Position numbers and translations under genes: made by a program. From contig NC_092566.1 in NCBI RefSeq assembly GCF_037975245.1, positions 5,392,001 to 5,456,000 on the forward strand: a stretch of 64,000 nt of DNA. The letters are read 5' to 3'. Below are positions 1 to 13,200 of this stretch, piece by piece. Each line of letters begins with the position of its first letter. Position 1 is the first letter of the stretch. This stretch comes from Apostichopus japonicus (Eukaryota > Echinodermata > Holothuroidea > Aspidochirotida > Stichopodidae). Under the pieces are notes generated by a model. That model worked only from the letters and a program-made list of their open reading frames with translations. It ran no database searches and had not been told where the DNA came from.

Positions 1-620
1 CCAGGTATGTGAGTCCCTCAATGAGGCTCTAGCTGCTGGATGGTATTTTTGAGGCAGTTATATCTTCAGGGGACAATTGATACTAAAGACAAAATATAAG
101 ATTGACTTAGAATGTTTTTTTGGGGGGGGGAGGGTGAGAGGAGTATCTAATTCTGCACAATGGATTTATTTGATACAAATTTTCACTTTGAGTACAGTGC
201 TATACAGTTCATCCACAAGAAAAGTTTTATAAATTTACAACTTAACACACCAAAAAAAAATCTAATAACCGACCTTGGATGTAATTGAACAAACTCACAA
301 AAATGTCCCTGTCTGACATTGTTACACTTTAACAATTAGGTTTGATAAGTGTTTGACAGACTTGATTTGATCAACAACATTTCCACATATTCATACAATA
401 AAATAACATATGAAGCTAATAATAATAAGACTTGTAATGTCTCTCTATCCATTATCTCCTTTGAATCTTCACTGCCAATTTCCCCAATTACTTTTTCTCC
501 TATTTATAACTTATTTTTTCACTACTTTTTTTTTTTTATCCCTTTCTTCAAACAACACCAGACAACACCTTGCTCTGGATTTCACCGAACCTATAACGCC
601 GCCACAGAATGACACAAACG
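1..620. other. Flank left of FAM13-like exon 15
   Basis: AT-rich DNA with a G-run at 121-131 and T-runs. It is either the 3' UTR of the short isoform or intron of a longer one. I see no supported exon. Confidence 0.5.
165..170 (-). other. Candidate polyadenylation signal for the short FAM13-like isoform
   Basis: Minus-strand AATAAA about 450 bases after the stop at 621. AATAAA is common in AT-rich DNA, so this is only compatible with, not proof of, a 3' end here. Confidence 0.3.
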
Positions 621-1275
621 TCAATTCGCATTAGTCTGGAATAAATCCTCACCGTCAGACTCTGCATTTGCGTGTAGACTCGAGAGGTCTAACGATGGCA
701 CCAGATGGTCTTCGTTATCCTCTTCCTGTGACGGCCTCGAGACCTTCGGACTGGTCGATCTCGATCTGTCATCCTCTCTGTCGTTGGATGGGCCCGACTT
801 GGACTTCTCCAAGCCGGTGTCGGCTAACCTCGTCTTTTTCTTGCCGTGTTTGGATTCGACGACTCCAACCTCTGGGCTATCTACATCCCTGACTCTGAGG
901 TCATTGGCTTCCTTGCTATATAGTCTTGTTTTCTTTTTGCCCTTTTTCTTTGGAGAGCCAGCTAGGTCATGCTGACTTTTATCTTTCGTGTGGTCGTTCT
1001 TTGATTTCGGAGGGTTATCGTTGGCAGTGTCGTGCCTCTTCTCTTTCCCTTTGTGGCCCCTTCCCCCTTCCTCCACCCCTCCTTGAGGGGCACCATCTGT
1101 CCCAAACTGCTTCTTTAGTCTCGTAGCCATAGCAGCCTCTGCAAGAGCCTTGTGCGGTGATATCTTGTGTTTGCCTTGTGGGTGATGATCATGTGACGAG
1201 TGTTGAAGACTCCCATTGGTCAATACCGAGGGTCCGCTCCCAGTACTACTTTCGAAAATGTCTCCACTTTCAGAC
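621..1275 (-). CDS. FAM13-like: FAM13-like exon 15 (lysine-rich tail, last exon in window)
   Basis: Residues 574-791, low complexity. It has a histidine patch (594-611), a helix AEAAMATRLKKQFG (619-632), and two copies of GKKKTRL (686-692 and 718-724), the first inside a bipartite-like basic stretch that could act in nuclear import. VPSLDLSSLH (766-775) resembles a FAM13 motif. Read to the TGA at 621-623 it is a terminal exon. A strong internal donor at 652/653 offers a longer form. Confidence 0.82.
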
Positions 1276-4200
1276 CTGTTGAGAAATCAGGAATTATATA
1301 AATCAGTTCCAACCTATTTGAAGTTGCCAAAATATGTTCGATTGCTACGGGGCTTAGAAACTTGGAAAAATATTTTCATCAAATACATGAAAAATTCCAA
1401 ACATTCTAGGCATGGTAGAATGAGGGTGCTAAGGTAGGTGGGGAGACAGGTAAGCAAGGAACGAAGTCAATTCTGCAATTTCAAAATCCAAAAGACCTCT
1501 ACCCACAGATGGTAGAGGAAAAGCAGGGCCTAAAGTAATTATAAACTCAAAAAAAAAAAAAATAAATATATAATGTGAAGAATTAAAAATTAATTTTTGT
1601 AAACCCAAATTCTTCTATGATAGTGAGTAAGATACTAATTCACTGTGACCATCAATTCAGCATCCATCATAGTAATATACATCATTTCGGCCCAGAAGAA
1701 GAAAACAGTTTACCTCTCACGACTCCTACTCCTCGCTCTAGTCTTCGGTGGATAAACACGACCCTCTGTCAACTGATAAAGAGAGCAGAAAAGGTAAGTT
1801 ATTCTTAGAGGGATGACAATATTATCAGGTGCTGCTTAAAGGACATATCTTCACTCCATGTTTTCAGTTGCACATCCTAGCTCTTTCTGGTAGATAACTT
1901 TCTCGAGTTATGACCAAACCAGTTTATAATAGTTCCTCAGGATCGAACTGGTCTGTTTTAGTTCTTCAAAGGACCAAATAAGGTTATTGCAGTTTCTCCA
2001 GAACTACATAAAAGGATCAAAGGTCTTTCAGAGCTAGTTTAGTTTATAAAAGTTCCTAAAGTTCTATCAAGCAAGAATGAAACTAAATCATTTTACTTCC
2101 TCAAGGCCAAAACTAGTTTATTATATTTTCTACTGGTTGAAACTAGTTCAGAACAGTACATCACAAATATAAACTAGTTTTCAAAACACTCCTAAAGAAC
2201 TCGACTTCTCTTCATTTTCTAGACAAAACTTCCTCTCTCAATGTCCTGTCATTTCTGTGAGTAGTACGCCAGATGCGTTCCACTAACCTTTTGTAAAACG
2301 GGAGAGTCTCTCTGCACGCTATCGAGGTCAAGTTCTGTTAGTTGCGTAGGAACACCATCCCCTGTCTGCTCCACTGACCTAAATGCAAAAAATTTATCAA
2401 AGTTGTTGATTTCGATAAACAGACCTTTATGATCATCTTACATACGTGATTTTTATTGTTTTTGTATTACAGACATTTCTATTGTTGCATTAATTGTCTG
2501 TATCAAATCTTGTTTGTCAAAAAAAAAAAAACTATTAAAACTAGGATGCATATTTAAGTCTGTCTGCTTTCTTTCAACAAATTTGTCTGGTATATTTAGA
2601 AAGAGGGGAAATGGGTAGAAATGAAAAGGACCAGACTACCGGTATAGGGTATGAAAGTAAACAGTCACACAGCTGAGTTTTGTATCACAGTTTCTTTTCA
2701 AAAGACGACTGAGCAAGTAATAATCAACTTGAATATTCCACTGCGTTTTCAGCCATGGAGAAAGATACAACTCAAGAGCTTGGTGCTTGGGGGAGGGGGT
2801 GGGGGGGGGGATAAAACAAGCCTGTGGTTTGTGAGTTTTGTTAGAGTTGCATGAACATTGTATTTATAACAGAAGGGACAATTTATCTGGAATTTGACCA
2901 AGAAATTGCTACAAAGTAGAAAATTTGATTACAAAATTTATGTAACAAGTTTCATCACCTCTTTCCTTTCTTGCCATTTCTATGAGTTCTTGGTGGTGGG
3001 GTTCTAACTTCTGGTACCTTTTTGGAGAAAAAAATATTAATAATGATTATAATGAACACAAAAAAGACATGAATATGATGGCAGTCATTTGAAAGACACA
3101 GGTAAGGGTTGGTGCATCTCAGAGACAAAATAATGACAGTAATCACATGAAACAATGCACACACAATCCCAAAGAAACAGAGGATTCATGTGAGACATTT
3201 TGGGGTACCATTGTTGTAAAATGATAACATACTTTATCATAAACAGGACTACTTCTTTCGACTTGATGCAAGTCATCTGCCTCATCTTCTCCATCAAATA
3301 CATCGTCTTCATTGTCCTCATCATGAAACCTATTGGAACAAGAAGACAGAAATGACATGTTTTTGGTGAGAACTGCTAAATAATCAGGAATTTGAGACCA
3401 AACTTGATGGAGTGGAGTTCAGTAATGGAAATTTGTCTTTTCTGTAAGAAGGAGAATAGTTTTACATCTCACAGGGAAGTAATATTTACCTACCAGTTGA
3501 ATCTTGCAATGGAAGGGAGGAGAGTGGGAGGCAGGTGGTGGAGGAAGGGGTGGGAGTGAGGGGCAGGGGGGGAGTGTTATTGAGACTTCACCCTCCTTTG
3601 GCAACAGTACTGTCAGAGAGTAACAATAAAATGGGGACATACTGACGATTTAATTATGCCATTTTTTTTGGCCAATTGAAAAGTTTCTAATCATTAAAAT
3701 AAAGAGAAACTGAAAATCCCTTTCATCCTTCCTTCCTTGCTAAGGTAAACGCAAATATGATCTGAAATAGAAACCTCACCCGTCGTGTTTCCTTCTTGAA
3801 CTAGGTCCGTTTGTGTTGTTTAGGTCTTTGTCTCCCTTCTTGGTCTCGTGTTTGGCCGGCAGCACCCTGTTCCCTTTCTGTGAAAAGGAGGATAGAAAAT
3901 ACAGACATCGTTTAAAGAAAATTTAAAAGAAAATTTTGGAAAAGTGAGTAATAAAACTAACAATTAGATATTATAAGCTTACCAGCCTTTCCAGGAGAGA
4001 ATGAACCCTGGAGTTCAAAGAAAAGACAAGTACAACTGTCCCTGTAACAAGAACATTATGAAAGCTATTGATATTTACAGAGCTTTCGAGTGTAAAGTCA
4101 CCATACTGAAAATTAACAGTTTGAAAGTACTGAATGAGACACTCCAACAGGCTTTGGATTGGATTGGATGTTGACTTGGTTCCATGACATAGAACTATGA

Positions 4201-7200
4201 GAACAATCTGTGAATCCTTTCCAAATATCAAGCTGGCTCCAAAAGAATCTATTACATTCAATTTAAAATACTGTAATTTAATTACAGTAATCCATCATTT
4301 TCATCTCCTCTCTAAATGTATGAATAGCAGTTTATTATCTCTGTAATGAGTCCAGATATAAATGAGAGCAGACAGCAAAGAGAGAGAAGGAGAGAGATCT
4401 TCCCATTCCACTACTTTAACTCAATTTCATGACACCGTAAAGTCTAACAAAGTTTTTCCCTATAATTGAATTGTCACATTTCAATATTTTGTGTCAGAAT
4501 TCAATTTCGAGGTTGTTTCTTCGATGTCCCAGAAGTCGTTCCATCTGGAACCGATAACTGTTTTGAAAGTGATTCCTGGAATTTGAAGATGTCATGAGTT
4601 GTAAGATGCTCTGATGGGGGTAGGTAAAGGATTTGTTTAAAGTCTAGATGGTATTTTTGGCATGGAGGAGGGAGGGCTGGGGGGGGGGGGTGAGTGGAGC
4701 CACTGTTGTATTTGCATAGATATTTCTTGCTGAGCATAAAAAACAGTAGGTTTGAATGTAAGTTAAGATGTTCACGATCCATGGTGGTGCATAACATCTT
4801 CATTTTATGTCGTTAATACTGCAGACAAATATGCTACGCAAAATGGACACTTATGATCAAACTTCAGCGCCCAATTATAACATCATCAGTCTTCAAAACG
4901 TTTTACCCCATTTCTAACTTTTGAATGTCTCATTTCACCTTCCTCCACATCTGGTAATAAACTGGTGGATAGAAACAGTAAATTAAATTGGGTAAAGCAT
5001 TTGCCATCTTATACTTTGGGGCTAATATAGGAAGACTTAAGTAAGAGATTTACTGTATTCAGGAGCAAAATCTAGAGGATGGCGTTTACTCACCGAAGAT
5101 GACAGAACCATTCCATGAGTTTCAAAAAACTTGAAAGCCGATGAGTCTGGTGCGTTCTTGGGGAGTGGCGTCGTAGGCGGTGACAGACTGTCCACACTGT
5201 CAAAAGAATATTGTCGGACTCTGTCCACGACGTTCTTAGATGGCGAGTCTCCTGGCTTGTGTGAAATTCCTTGGCTGTCGAGACCACAAACGAGAGAATT
5301 TTTTCTTTTCTTTCTTATACTTGTGAAATTTCGTTTTGCAATGAATTTTTCTCTTAAGTTCTTCCGTAATCAGATCTCAAAGGAAGATACATTGTTCTGA
5401 AGCAAAGAATTAACCAAAGGCACAAGCTACTTTTTACAATTAAACTTCGCTGACATGCAAACACTTAATGTAACTTCAAGCTACGTAATGCATTAATGTC
5501 AAGGTGGATGTTAAATACCTTGGCAACAGCTTGTGTTTCTTTTCAAACACACACAAGATAGTAAACGTAGGCCTAAAGACAAGATAGTAAATGAAGGCCT
5601 AAAGACAATTTCGCAGCAATCAATTTATGCTAAGAGGACATTTCAGAAAGAGATGAGGAAGGAGAAGGTGACATGTGGGGGGGGGGGAGAGGAAAGATCA
5701 CGACTGTCATTTACTTAGTAATACCGTATTGGCAATTTACACAAACTGCGTCAAGTAAAATAAAAATAGTGCAATTGGTCCATAAAGAGCTTTGGACTAA
5801 TTTACTTTTACAGTTGGTTGGTTTAATGGAATATACTTTGGAGAGAATCTTTTTAAGTTTAGATGATGAAATACAATGAGCCTGCTTTGAGCTAACCTTT
5901 GATATGAATTCATAGCAGCTTCTTTCTCTTTCTTCTGGAGTCTCTTTGTCCGAGGAGTTGGTACTGGAGCTGCGGGATTGTTTTTTGTTTTAAGAGAAGG
6001 AAAGAAACACTGGGTGTTACTGCTGGAGTAACTTCCTGGTTAAAATGTATCAATGAAGAAGAAGTTTACAATTTAACTTAAACCAATTTTGTCATTCTCT
6101 TTCTCTAGATATGAATTAAACTATGAAAGTCTGGTGAAAACAGGATGGTTTTTTTCCCCTCATAGTCTTAGTCTTTCAAAACTCGTAACTATTAAAATAT
6201 TGTCATCATAATTAGGCCAACTGGCTTTTTTAAAATTTTTATATTGCTCTTGGGTATACTGCAAGTTCATGTAGACTATATTTCATGACCCTTGCAGTGA
6301 TTTCATAAGTACATCTCAAGGCAATTAAAAAAGAAACCAGAAATTATGACGTCATAAACTCATGCGAACTGTTAAATAAACCCTTTGAGATTCATAAACT
6401 GTCAATCCTTTCCTTCCTACAGACTTCAGACTTTCTCTAAGGAAATCACTAACCAAAATGTTGATTCAGAGATTACCGAACCTGTAGGATTCTTTCAAAT
6501 GAAGAAAAAAAAAAACTGTGGAGAAAGAAGCTAAACTGAGAAAGGAGTACAAACCGAATCCCATAAGGAAAAGAAATACTTTATGACAGAGGAAAAGGAA
6601 GAGAAGCAATGTTGGTAAAGCAATGAGTCACTTTGGGAGTCGGAGGAAATCCCACAAGAGCATGAAATAACTGACCAAATTCTTTTACTTGGTGACAAGA
6701 CTACGAGAAGGATATTCCGGAAATTTTCTTTAAGAGAATGTCAACCATGACAGTGCTGTGTGAGGTGGTGGAAGAGAGAGGGGGGGGGGTGGGTCTAACA
6801 CCCCTTCACGCTTTAGTCGTTTCACAGATTGTCAATTATTGTAAAAATAACCGTGCCAAATAAGCATACCACATACTGCTCGACTACCCATGATTGGTCA
6901 CATTTGTAAAGACAGTGCAGTTTCAGTCGCCAACCACAGCATACTGCCCATTGCCTGTCGCAGAAACGTTACACGTTCAGTCCTCCCGACTAAAGCCACA
7001 GCATCTTCAAACTGACTGAATCTTGATCAGTTGTAGTCTTAAGCACACACGAATTGTCCCACTATTCAGGATTTTCTACATAATGACGGTCGAGTCAGCT
7101 CGGGTCAAGTCATGATGAGTCGGTCAGTGTGCGGGCGGTTTAAAACTCTGACAGACTTGTCAGCCAAATGTTTTTATACATGTATACAAAAGTATGTATT

Positions 7201-10200
7201 AAAGTGATTATCCATTTTTACATGTTCCCATTCCGCATAGCAATTTACTGTCAGATACCAGCTAAATCATTCTCAGCTTCTGGGCTTGTTTCAGGAATTG
7301 AATTACAATGCTGGAAGATAAAGAAAAATGTTTTAATCTTCATCTTCCATCTATGGATATCTATGGACATTTTCCATACATGAATGGATGGATATATCCA
7401 CCTATGGATATATGCTCATTACATATCTACGTCTTTTAAATCTAAAAATGACATTTTCAGCAGGCTGCTTGTGAATGTTGCTGACAAGTTTTAAGTTACA
7501 TTCATTTTTAAGAGCACTTTCATAAGAGGTGAATCAGAGGAAAAGTTAATACACTTCTAACATTGGTCAAATAATTTTTATGTTTGTTAAGTTGATTTCT
7601 GGTCCCCCCACCACCCCCCCCACACATCACATACTTACCATTTTTCTCAGGAGAACCAAACAAGTGTTGGCTGATACATTCTTTAATGGCACGGTCAACA
7701 ACCCTGTGTAAACAAAAGATAAAAAAGAATCAGTCTCCATTTGATAACCAAAGTTTGACAGTACCAAAGATGTTGCTGGTTTCCATTGCCATTAGAAGGT
7801 GATCTACCTTGCTCTTCTCTCCCCAGCCCCTTCACCCAAAACACATTCAACGGCAGTTGAAAATTGAATCTACTTGTTTTCAGGTGCATTGATATACTTT
7901 ATTTCAAACTAATTCGTTTCTTAAAACAGCTGCAGTGACCTTTAAGATCTCTATCTAGACATTTTGATGCATGATTCAACTGTCTTCAAAACTCTATAGA
8001 TGAGATTTGAGTCATTTCCTTGTTATTACTGAAAACAGGAAAATGCTATCAAACTCTACGTACGAAGTTTGCAGAAGTGATTTTCTATCTCTTTGAAGTT
8101 AACCTTCTACAAAAAAACCGTTGTACAGGGAAATAGGTTCTTTTCTTGGGTTGGCATATCACGACTGATCATCCCACTTTATGTAAATAATTAAACCTAC
8201 ATGATAAAATCCACATACATAGCCTAGTCTATGTACAAAAACTGCCCATACAGACCCAACTTAGAAATGTTACAATGAAGATGATCTGATGCACACTGGC
8301 CTGTGAAAACTTTTAAGTAGAATCTCCCCTTGTTTTGTAACTTTTGTGAAATGTTAATTTTTAGTTTTGATGATAGGAACATATGTATTTTTTAGATCCT
8401 CCTGCAAGCAGGAACTCGCGAAGAAGCCATCATCGGCTTATCAAAGCTGCAAGCTGACCGAAGTCAGTCTCTTAGATTCATATTTAACTTCCATGATTAT
8501 GAATTGTGAACATGATTATGAACATATGAATGATCATGAACATATCCTAAACTAAACAGCTAACATTGTATTACTAATAAGCATTAGCTATCTATTATGG
8601 ATTGACAAATCAATTTCATCTAGCAGATCACAACATTGGGAAAGTGGACACTCTATCTTAAAGGTTTGATTAGAGAATTATAGTTCGTTGTCCTTGCCGT
8701 TAATCCTTGTTACTTGTCATAATGATTTCCTGTACATGTTAATCTTTCCCGACTGTGAAAACAACCTGGAGCATATAAAATTATCGTGGAAGTTATTTTG
8801 GGCAACGAGCACATTTAGCACGCTAAAGTTTCGAGGCGAGCGAGGGTGAAATCTAACGCCTACAGCTCTTCCGTGAGAGAGAGAGGAAACTTACTCTATT
8901 GCACTATCACTAACGATGGGTGATGGTACTGTACTGTCGCTATCCAAGTTGAATGGAGACAGTGCCCTCTCATCTGCGCTGGAGATATCGCAAGGACTGA
9001 CAAAGAAGAGGAAACAGCATTTAAAGGAATTTCCCCTAAGAGATGCGATGCTCTTTCAATAAAGGAACTTCCTCTAAGAAGACACGATCCCATTACGTCA
9101 AGAGAAATGCCAAGACTTATCTGGTTTGGATAATTACAAATCAACACAAACATTCCTGTCTCCCTCACAACATCTGCACACTCTCTACCATGTCTAGAGT
9201 GACCTGGTGACCTTTGGCACTGATCCCCACCCCCCACCCATGGTGACCGGTCGCCTGAGGTCAACCTACCTCCTTCTCATTCTCTACCACCCAAAATGTC
9301 TTATTGTGCGCTCTATAGAGTTGTCAAGATCTGGTCAGTCTCTGTAGAGTGGGTGGGCAGTTGTTGTGTGGAGACAGGTAAGTGAGCAAGTGAAACACAT
9401 TATGTTAATCCTAGCGGGTGAGCATGGTTGCTATGGAAACATGTGAAAGCTGTTTACTTGCATGAGTTGTGACTTAAAAGAGAAGCAAACCCAACTACAA
9501 CCATCATCAATCATCAATGTGAGATAGAAACAACTTTTGTTTAACAAGGTCCTCCAACAGCTAAAGAAAATCTGCATTCCCTTTGGGCGATTTAACAGTT
9601 TTTAACATTTTTTTCAGAAATAAGACCTTAGACTTGGAATAATCTACATCTGGCATCATCACGACACATCTGCTTGAATTTTTAATGGTTTTTCTTTATT
9701 TATTTATCGCATCCATTTTCTGTCATAAAGATATATTTTCAATGCTGAAAATTAAAAAAACTTCCTTACATGACCTAATACCAACATTAGTTCCAGTGTC
9801 CACAATGCCTACATTCACTATTGAGAATTTAAATGGTGGGATAGGTTTATTCACCTCGACATTTATTACACAGTTACAACATGACAGCTCCTAACAATAA
9901 ACCCTGTCGTCTCCTAAACAGAGTGACATTTGCCGAAGATATTGGACGAATTTCTTCTCCACAAAGATCTCTATCACACAAGCTAACTATGATGATTTGG
10001 TTAACTTCTCTTTTAATACCAAAGAAGCGTATCTGAAATTTCTAGCAATGGTGAACAACTTTATCGCAGACTACAAAAGATGCATCTACTCCCCTGTTTC
10101 AAACTATGCAGTGAATCAATGACAAGTTGTATCTAGCCAAAAATGCAAAGAGCTTGGAAGTGGCAGGGTGTGATTTCTAGTGACAAAGGTATGCACAATT

Positions 10201-13200
10201 CTATGTCTTATGGAAACACCCCTTAAAGGGAGATGGTATGACAAGGCAAAGTGGTCATTCATATTGCTAGAATGACTTTTTATTGGACAGCACCATAATA
10301 TGCTCAAATCACAGGTTTTGCATCCAACTCTGTCAAAGAATCTATGTTGCTATGCTACTGTACTAACATATATAAAGCAAAGATTAGAAGCACAAACTTT
10401 TCTTAGCTTTAAGATTTTTTTTTCAGTCACCAAGGTTACCTCATTGCATCCTGGCGATCAAAGCCTAGCCTCCCATCTTCTTTATCCTTCTTCTCCAAGG
10501 AATTACTATTAACATCCCGTTCCTCCGCATCTCTCTTGGCAAACTGTAAGAGAAATCGTAAACAAATCAAGTCGCACCTTGCTATCATTTCTGTCGTGGA
10601 GGGGTATAAACCTGATTGATCTATTTGTATGCCTAACAAAGTCTGAGAAAAGTGGAGAGTCAGCACTGGATTGAATGATGAGGTGACACTTTTTCTATCA
10701 GAAGGAAGGAAAGTGTGAGTAATTTTACAGTTTGACTTGATCTATCTCACAAATCAGGAAAGAAAACGGCTAAAGCGAGACACAGAACTTCCTTGTCCTA
10801 AAGCAGCTTTTTTTACATCAATTTTGATGCAGCTTTGAAGCTATTCGATACTGAACTACCATGACAACGCAGTATTCATTTCGGTTGATAGTGGATAGTC
10901 AAGTTTCAGTTCAAATTAAAGGGCAAATAAATAATGCCAATGTCTGGGTAAGAAGAAAATATAATTAAAAACAAAATGGAACCCAGAGATAATGATGCGA
11001 TGATTACATGAAGAAAATAATTTGCAAATCCACACCTTCAGAAGGAGAGGGAGGTATGGGGGGGGGGAGTGTTTGTTTATGTAGCAATGATTTTGGCATA
11101 GTTACCTCCAGCCTATGGGCCTAACCATACATGCATCAAGTAGCTCTAATTTTAAGTGACATATATTTTTCCTTTCCACTTGAGCCCTCTAATTTCGAAC
11201 TCAGAAGTCACAAAAACTTCTGTCAAAAGCGTCCAAAGTTCTGCAAATGTGATTCTGGGATCATGAATGACATACATGTATGACCTGTGAATCACGACCC
11301 TCTGGAAAACAACAGAGTGGAAGATTTTCCACAAGTCACAATCCTCCGATTCTAAAGCATATACATATGCTCGAGCAACTTTTTTAGTGGTTGGTCTGCA
11401 AGTTTACCTAATGTACTTAGTATTTCTCAAAATAAGATTCAAATCTGATCAAACTACAGTACAATACCCTCCAAGATGTTTCTTCATCAAAATTAACTGC
11501 TGCATGAACTATTCATGAGCAACATTACATCGGCCAGACACTTCTTGACGTAAAGTATTGGTACAATCACATGTTAAATACATGATTTGAAATTTAAAAA
11601 TTGTTCCCAACTGTTACTGCATTATTTGAAATGAAACTTGAGAATTCAAACTAATCAAGCACTTTATATAGTCATGGCATGATAAGTATCGAATAGCATC
11701 GAAAAATCGATCAATATCACCTCGAGGATGCTTTGAGACTTCAATCCATTCCCATCAACCACTAAATTCAAAATAATATTAACACTAAAACAAACTGACA
11801 ATAATCCTCAAACACATACATGAATGTATGTATCATGCCATGAATCATGGCAACACTAGAATGTGTTTTATTGCCAATTCTAGGGAGAAAATGTCATTCA
11901 GTTGCCATGGCAACCTTAAAAATCAAAAGTTCAGTGGTATTCTCACATGAAGAAAACAATAGTCTAAATAAGAAGCCTAATTTCCATCATTTAATGATGG
12001 AAATTGAACTTTGCTGATAGGGATTCACAAGATGCTTTCAAGTTGAAACTGGCGTACTGACAAATTTAAACCATTTGGACTGAGCTTTCTTTCAGTGAAA
12101 GTGAAAGTGAGAGCATTCCAAATGTCAACACAGAATTGGAATGACGACAGTTGTGTACTGGCGTAGGTAAGTCTGATGATGGCTTCGAAACCTGGAAATG
12201 TGATGTTTGTTGCCAAGGACACGATGAAGTAACAGGAAGAAAAAAGAGGTACTTTGGTCATCAGCAAACTAGGACAACAGCTGAGATGGAACTCCACTGA
12301 TACGGCATGAAATCTGTAAAGGTTCTATCCCAAGTTTGTTGTTGCCAATTTATTAGAATACTTGAGGGCAAGGGAGAGGGGAGGGGAGAGGGCTGGGGGA
12401 AGTGCTCTTGATGGTCAAAATTTATTTTGAGTGTTCCAGCATTTTGCAACCCAGGTGTGATATTGAAAGTGAGGTTAATGGTTCATTTGACAACCAAGGC
12501 ATTAAAAATTGTCCAAACAATAAAGTAGGTTTATTGTACAACAGTAAAGTGCAATGAATGGTATAACTGAGCACCCCTGTTGCTTGGATTACCTGAAGGA
12601 CATTTTTGAATGTCCAACAAAGGAATATATTTAGTCATTTCGGAGATCAGAGATTACCTTTACGAATCAGCACTGCACATCATTGCTTGTTGCTGTTGGT
12701 TGATGTATAAATATAAATATATAAGACTACCTGTTTAAGTATTTTATACACTTACAGCTTTGCCTAATCTGTCCTTAAGGTACTGTTCATAAGATACTGG
12801 CTTCACTGGCGGTGATCTCTTTTGCACAGCTGGTTTCACCATGATCTGTTTGGAGTTATCTGGTAGGGGAACTACTGACTGGCCATTTTGTTCCTTCCCT
12901 CTATTGAACAATGTGTCGTAGTCTTCAATCATGGCTCTTACAGTCATGTTAGTGTAGGCCTGCTCCTGAAGTCCAGCCACACCATCGCTGCATCTGTTAA
13001 AAACATCAAATGGATTTATACTTAATACTTGTCGGAGTTCTCTGAGTTTATTTTTAAATACCTGCACTCATGAGAGAAAATTCAAGAGTTATTGACCCTG
13101 CTTGTCCACTCTGGAGCGGGCGCATGATCTATTAATTAAAGTGAACATCTGGGCTGATGTCCTGAGGAAGCCACGACATGTTTACCTACAGTAACTGCCA

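Noticed and set aside
1-60. Minus-strand open stretch at the left edge as the next FAM13-like exon
   Set aside because: An acceptor in the right phase exists (CCAGCAG), but the pyrimidine tract is poor and the peptide does not resemble the family. Too little sequence to judge.
3983-4004. Possible extra mini-exon (VHSLLERL) in FAM13-like intron 9
   Set aside because: It has an AG and a GTAAGC donor, but entry from exon 9 in phase 0 leaves it ending in phase 1, which puts a stop in exon 10. Direct splicing of exon 9 to 10 is in phase.
4501-4803. 100-codon minus-strand ORF
   Set aside because: No usable donor or acceptor pair in phase with exons 9 and 10, and it runs through a poly-G tract.
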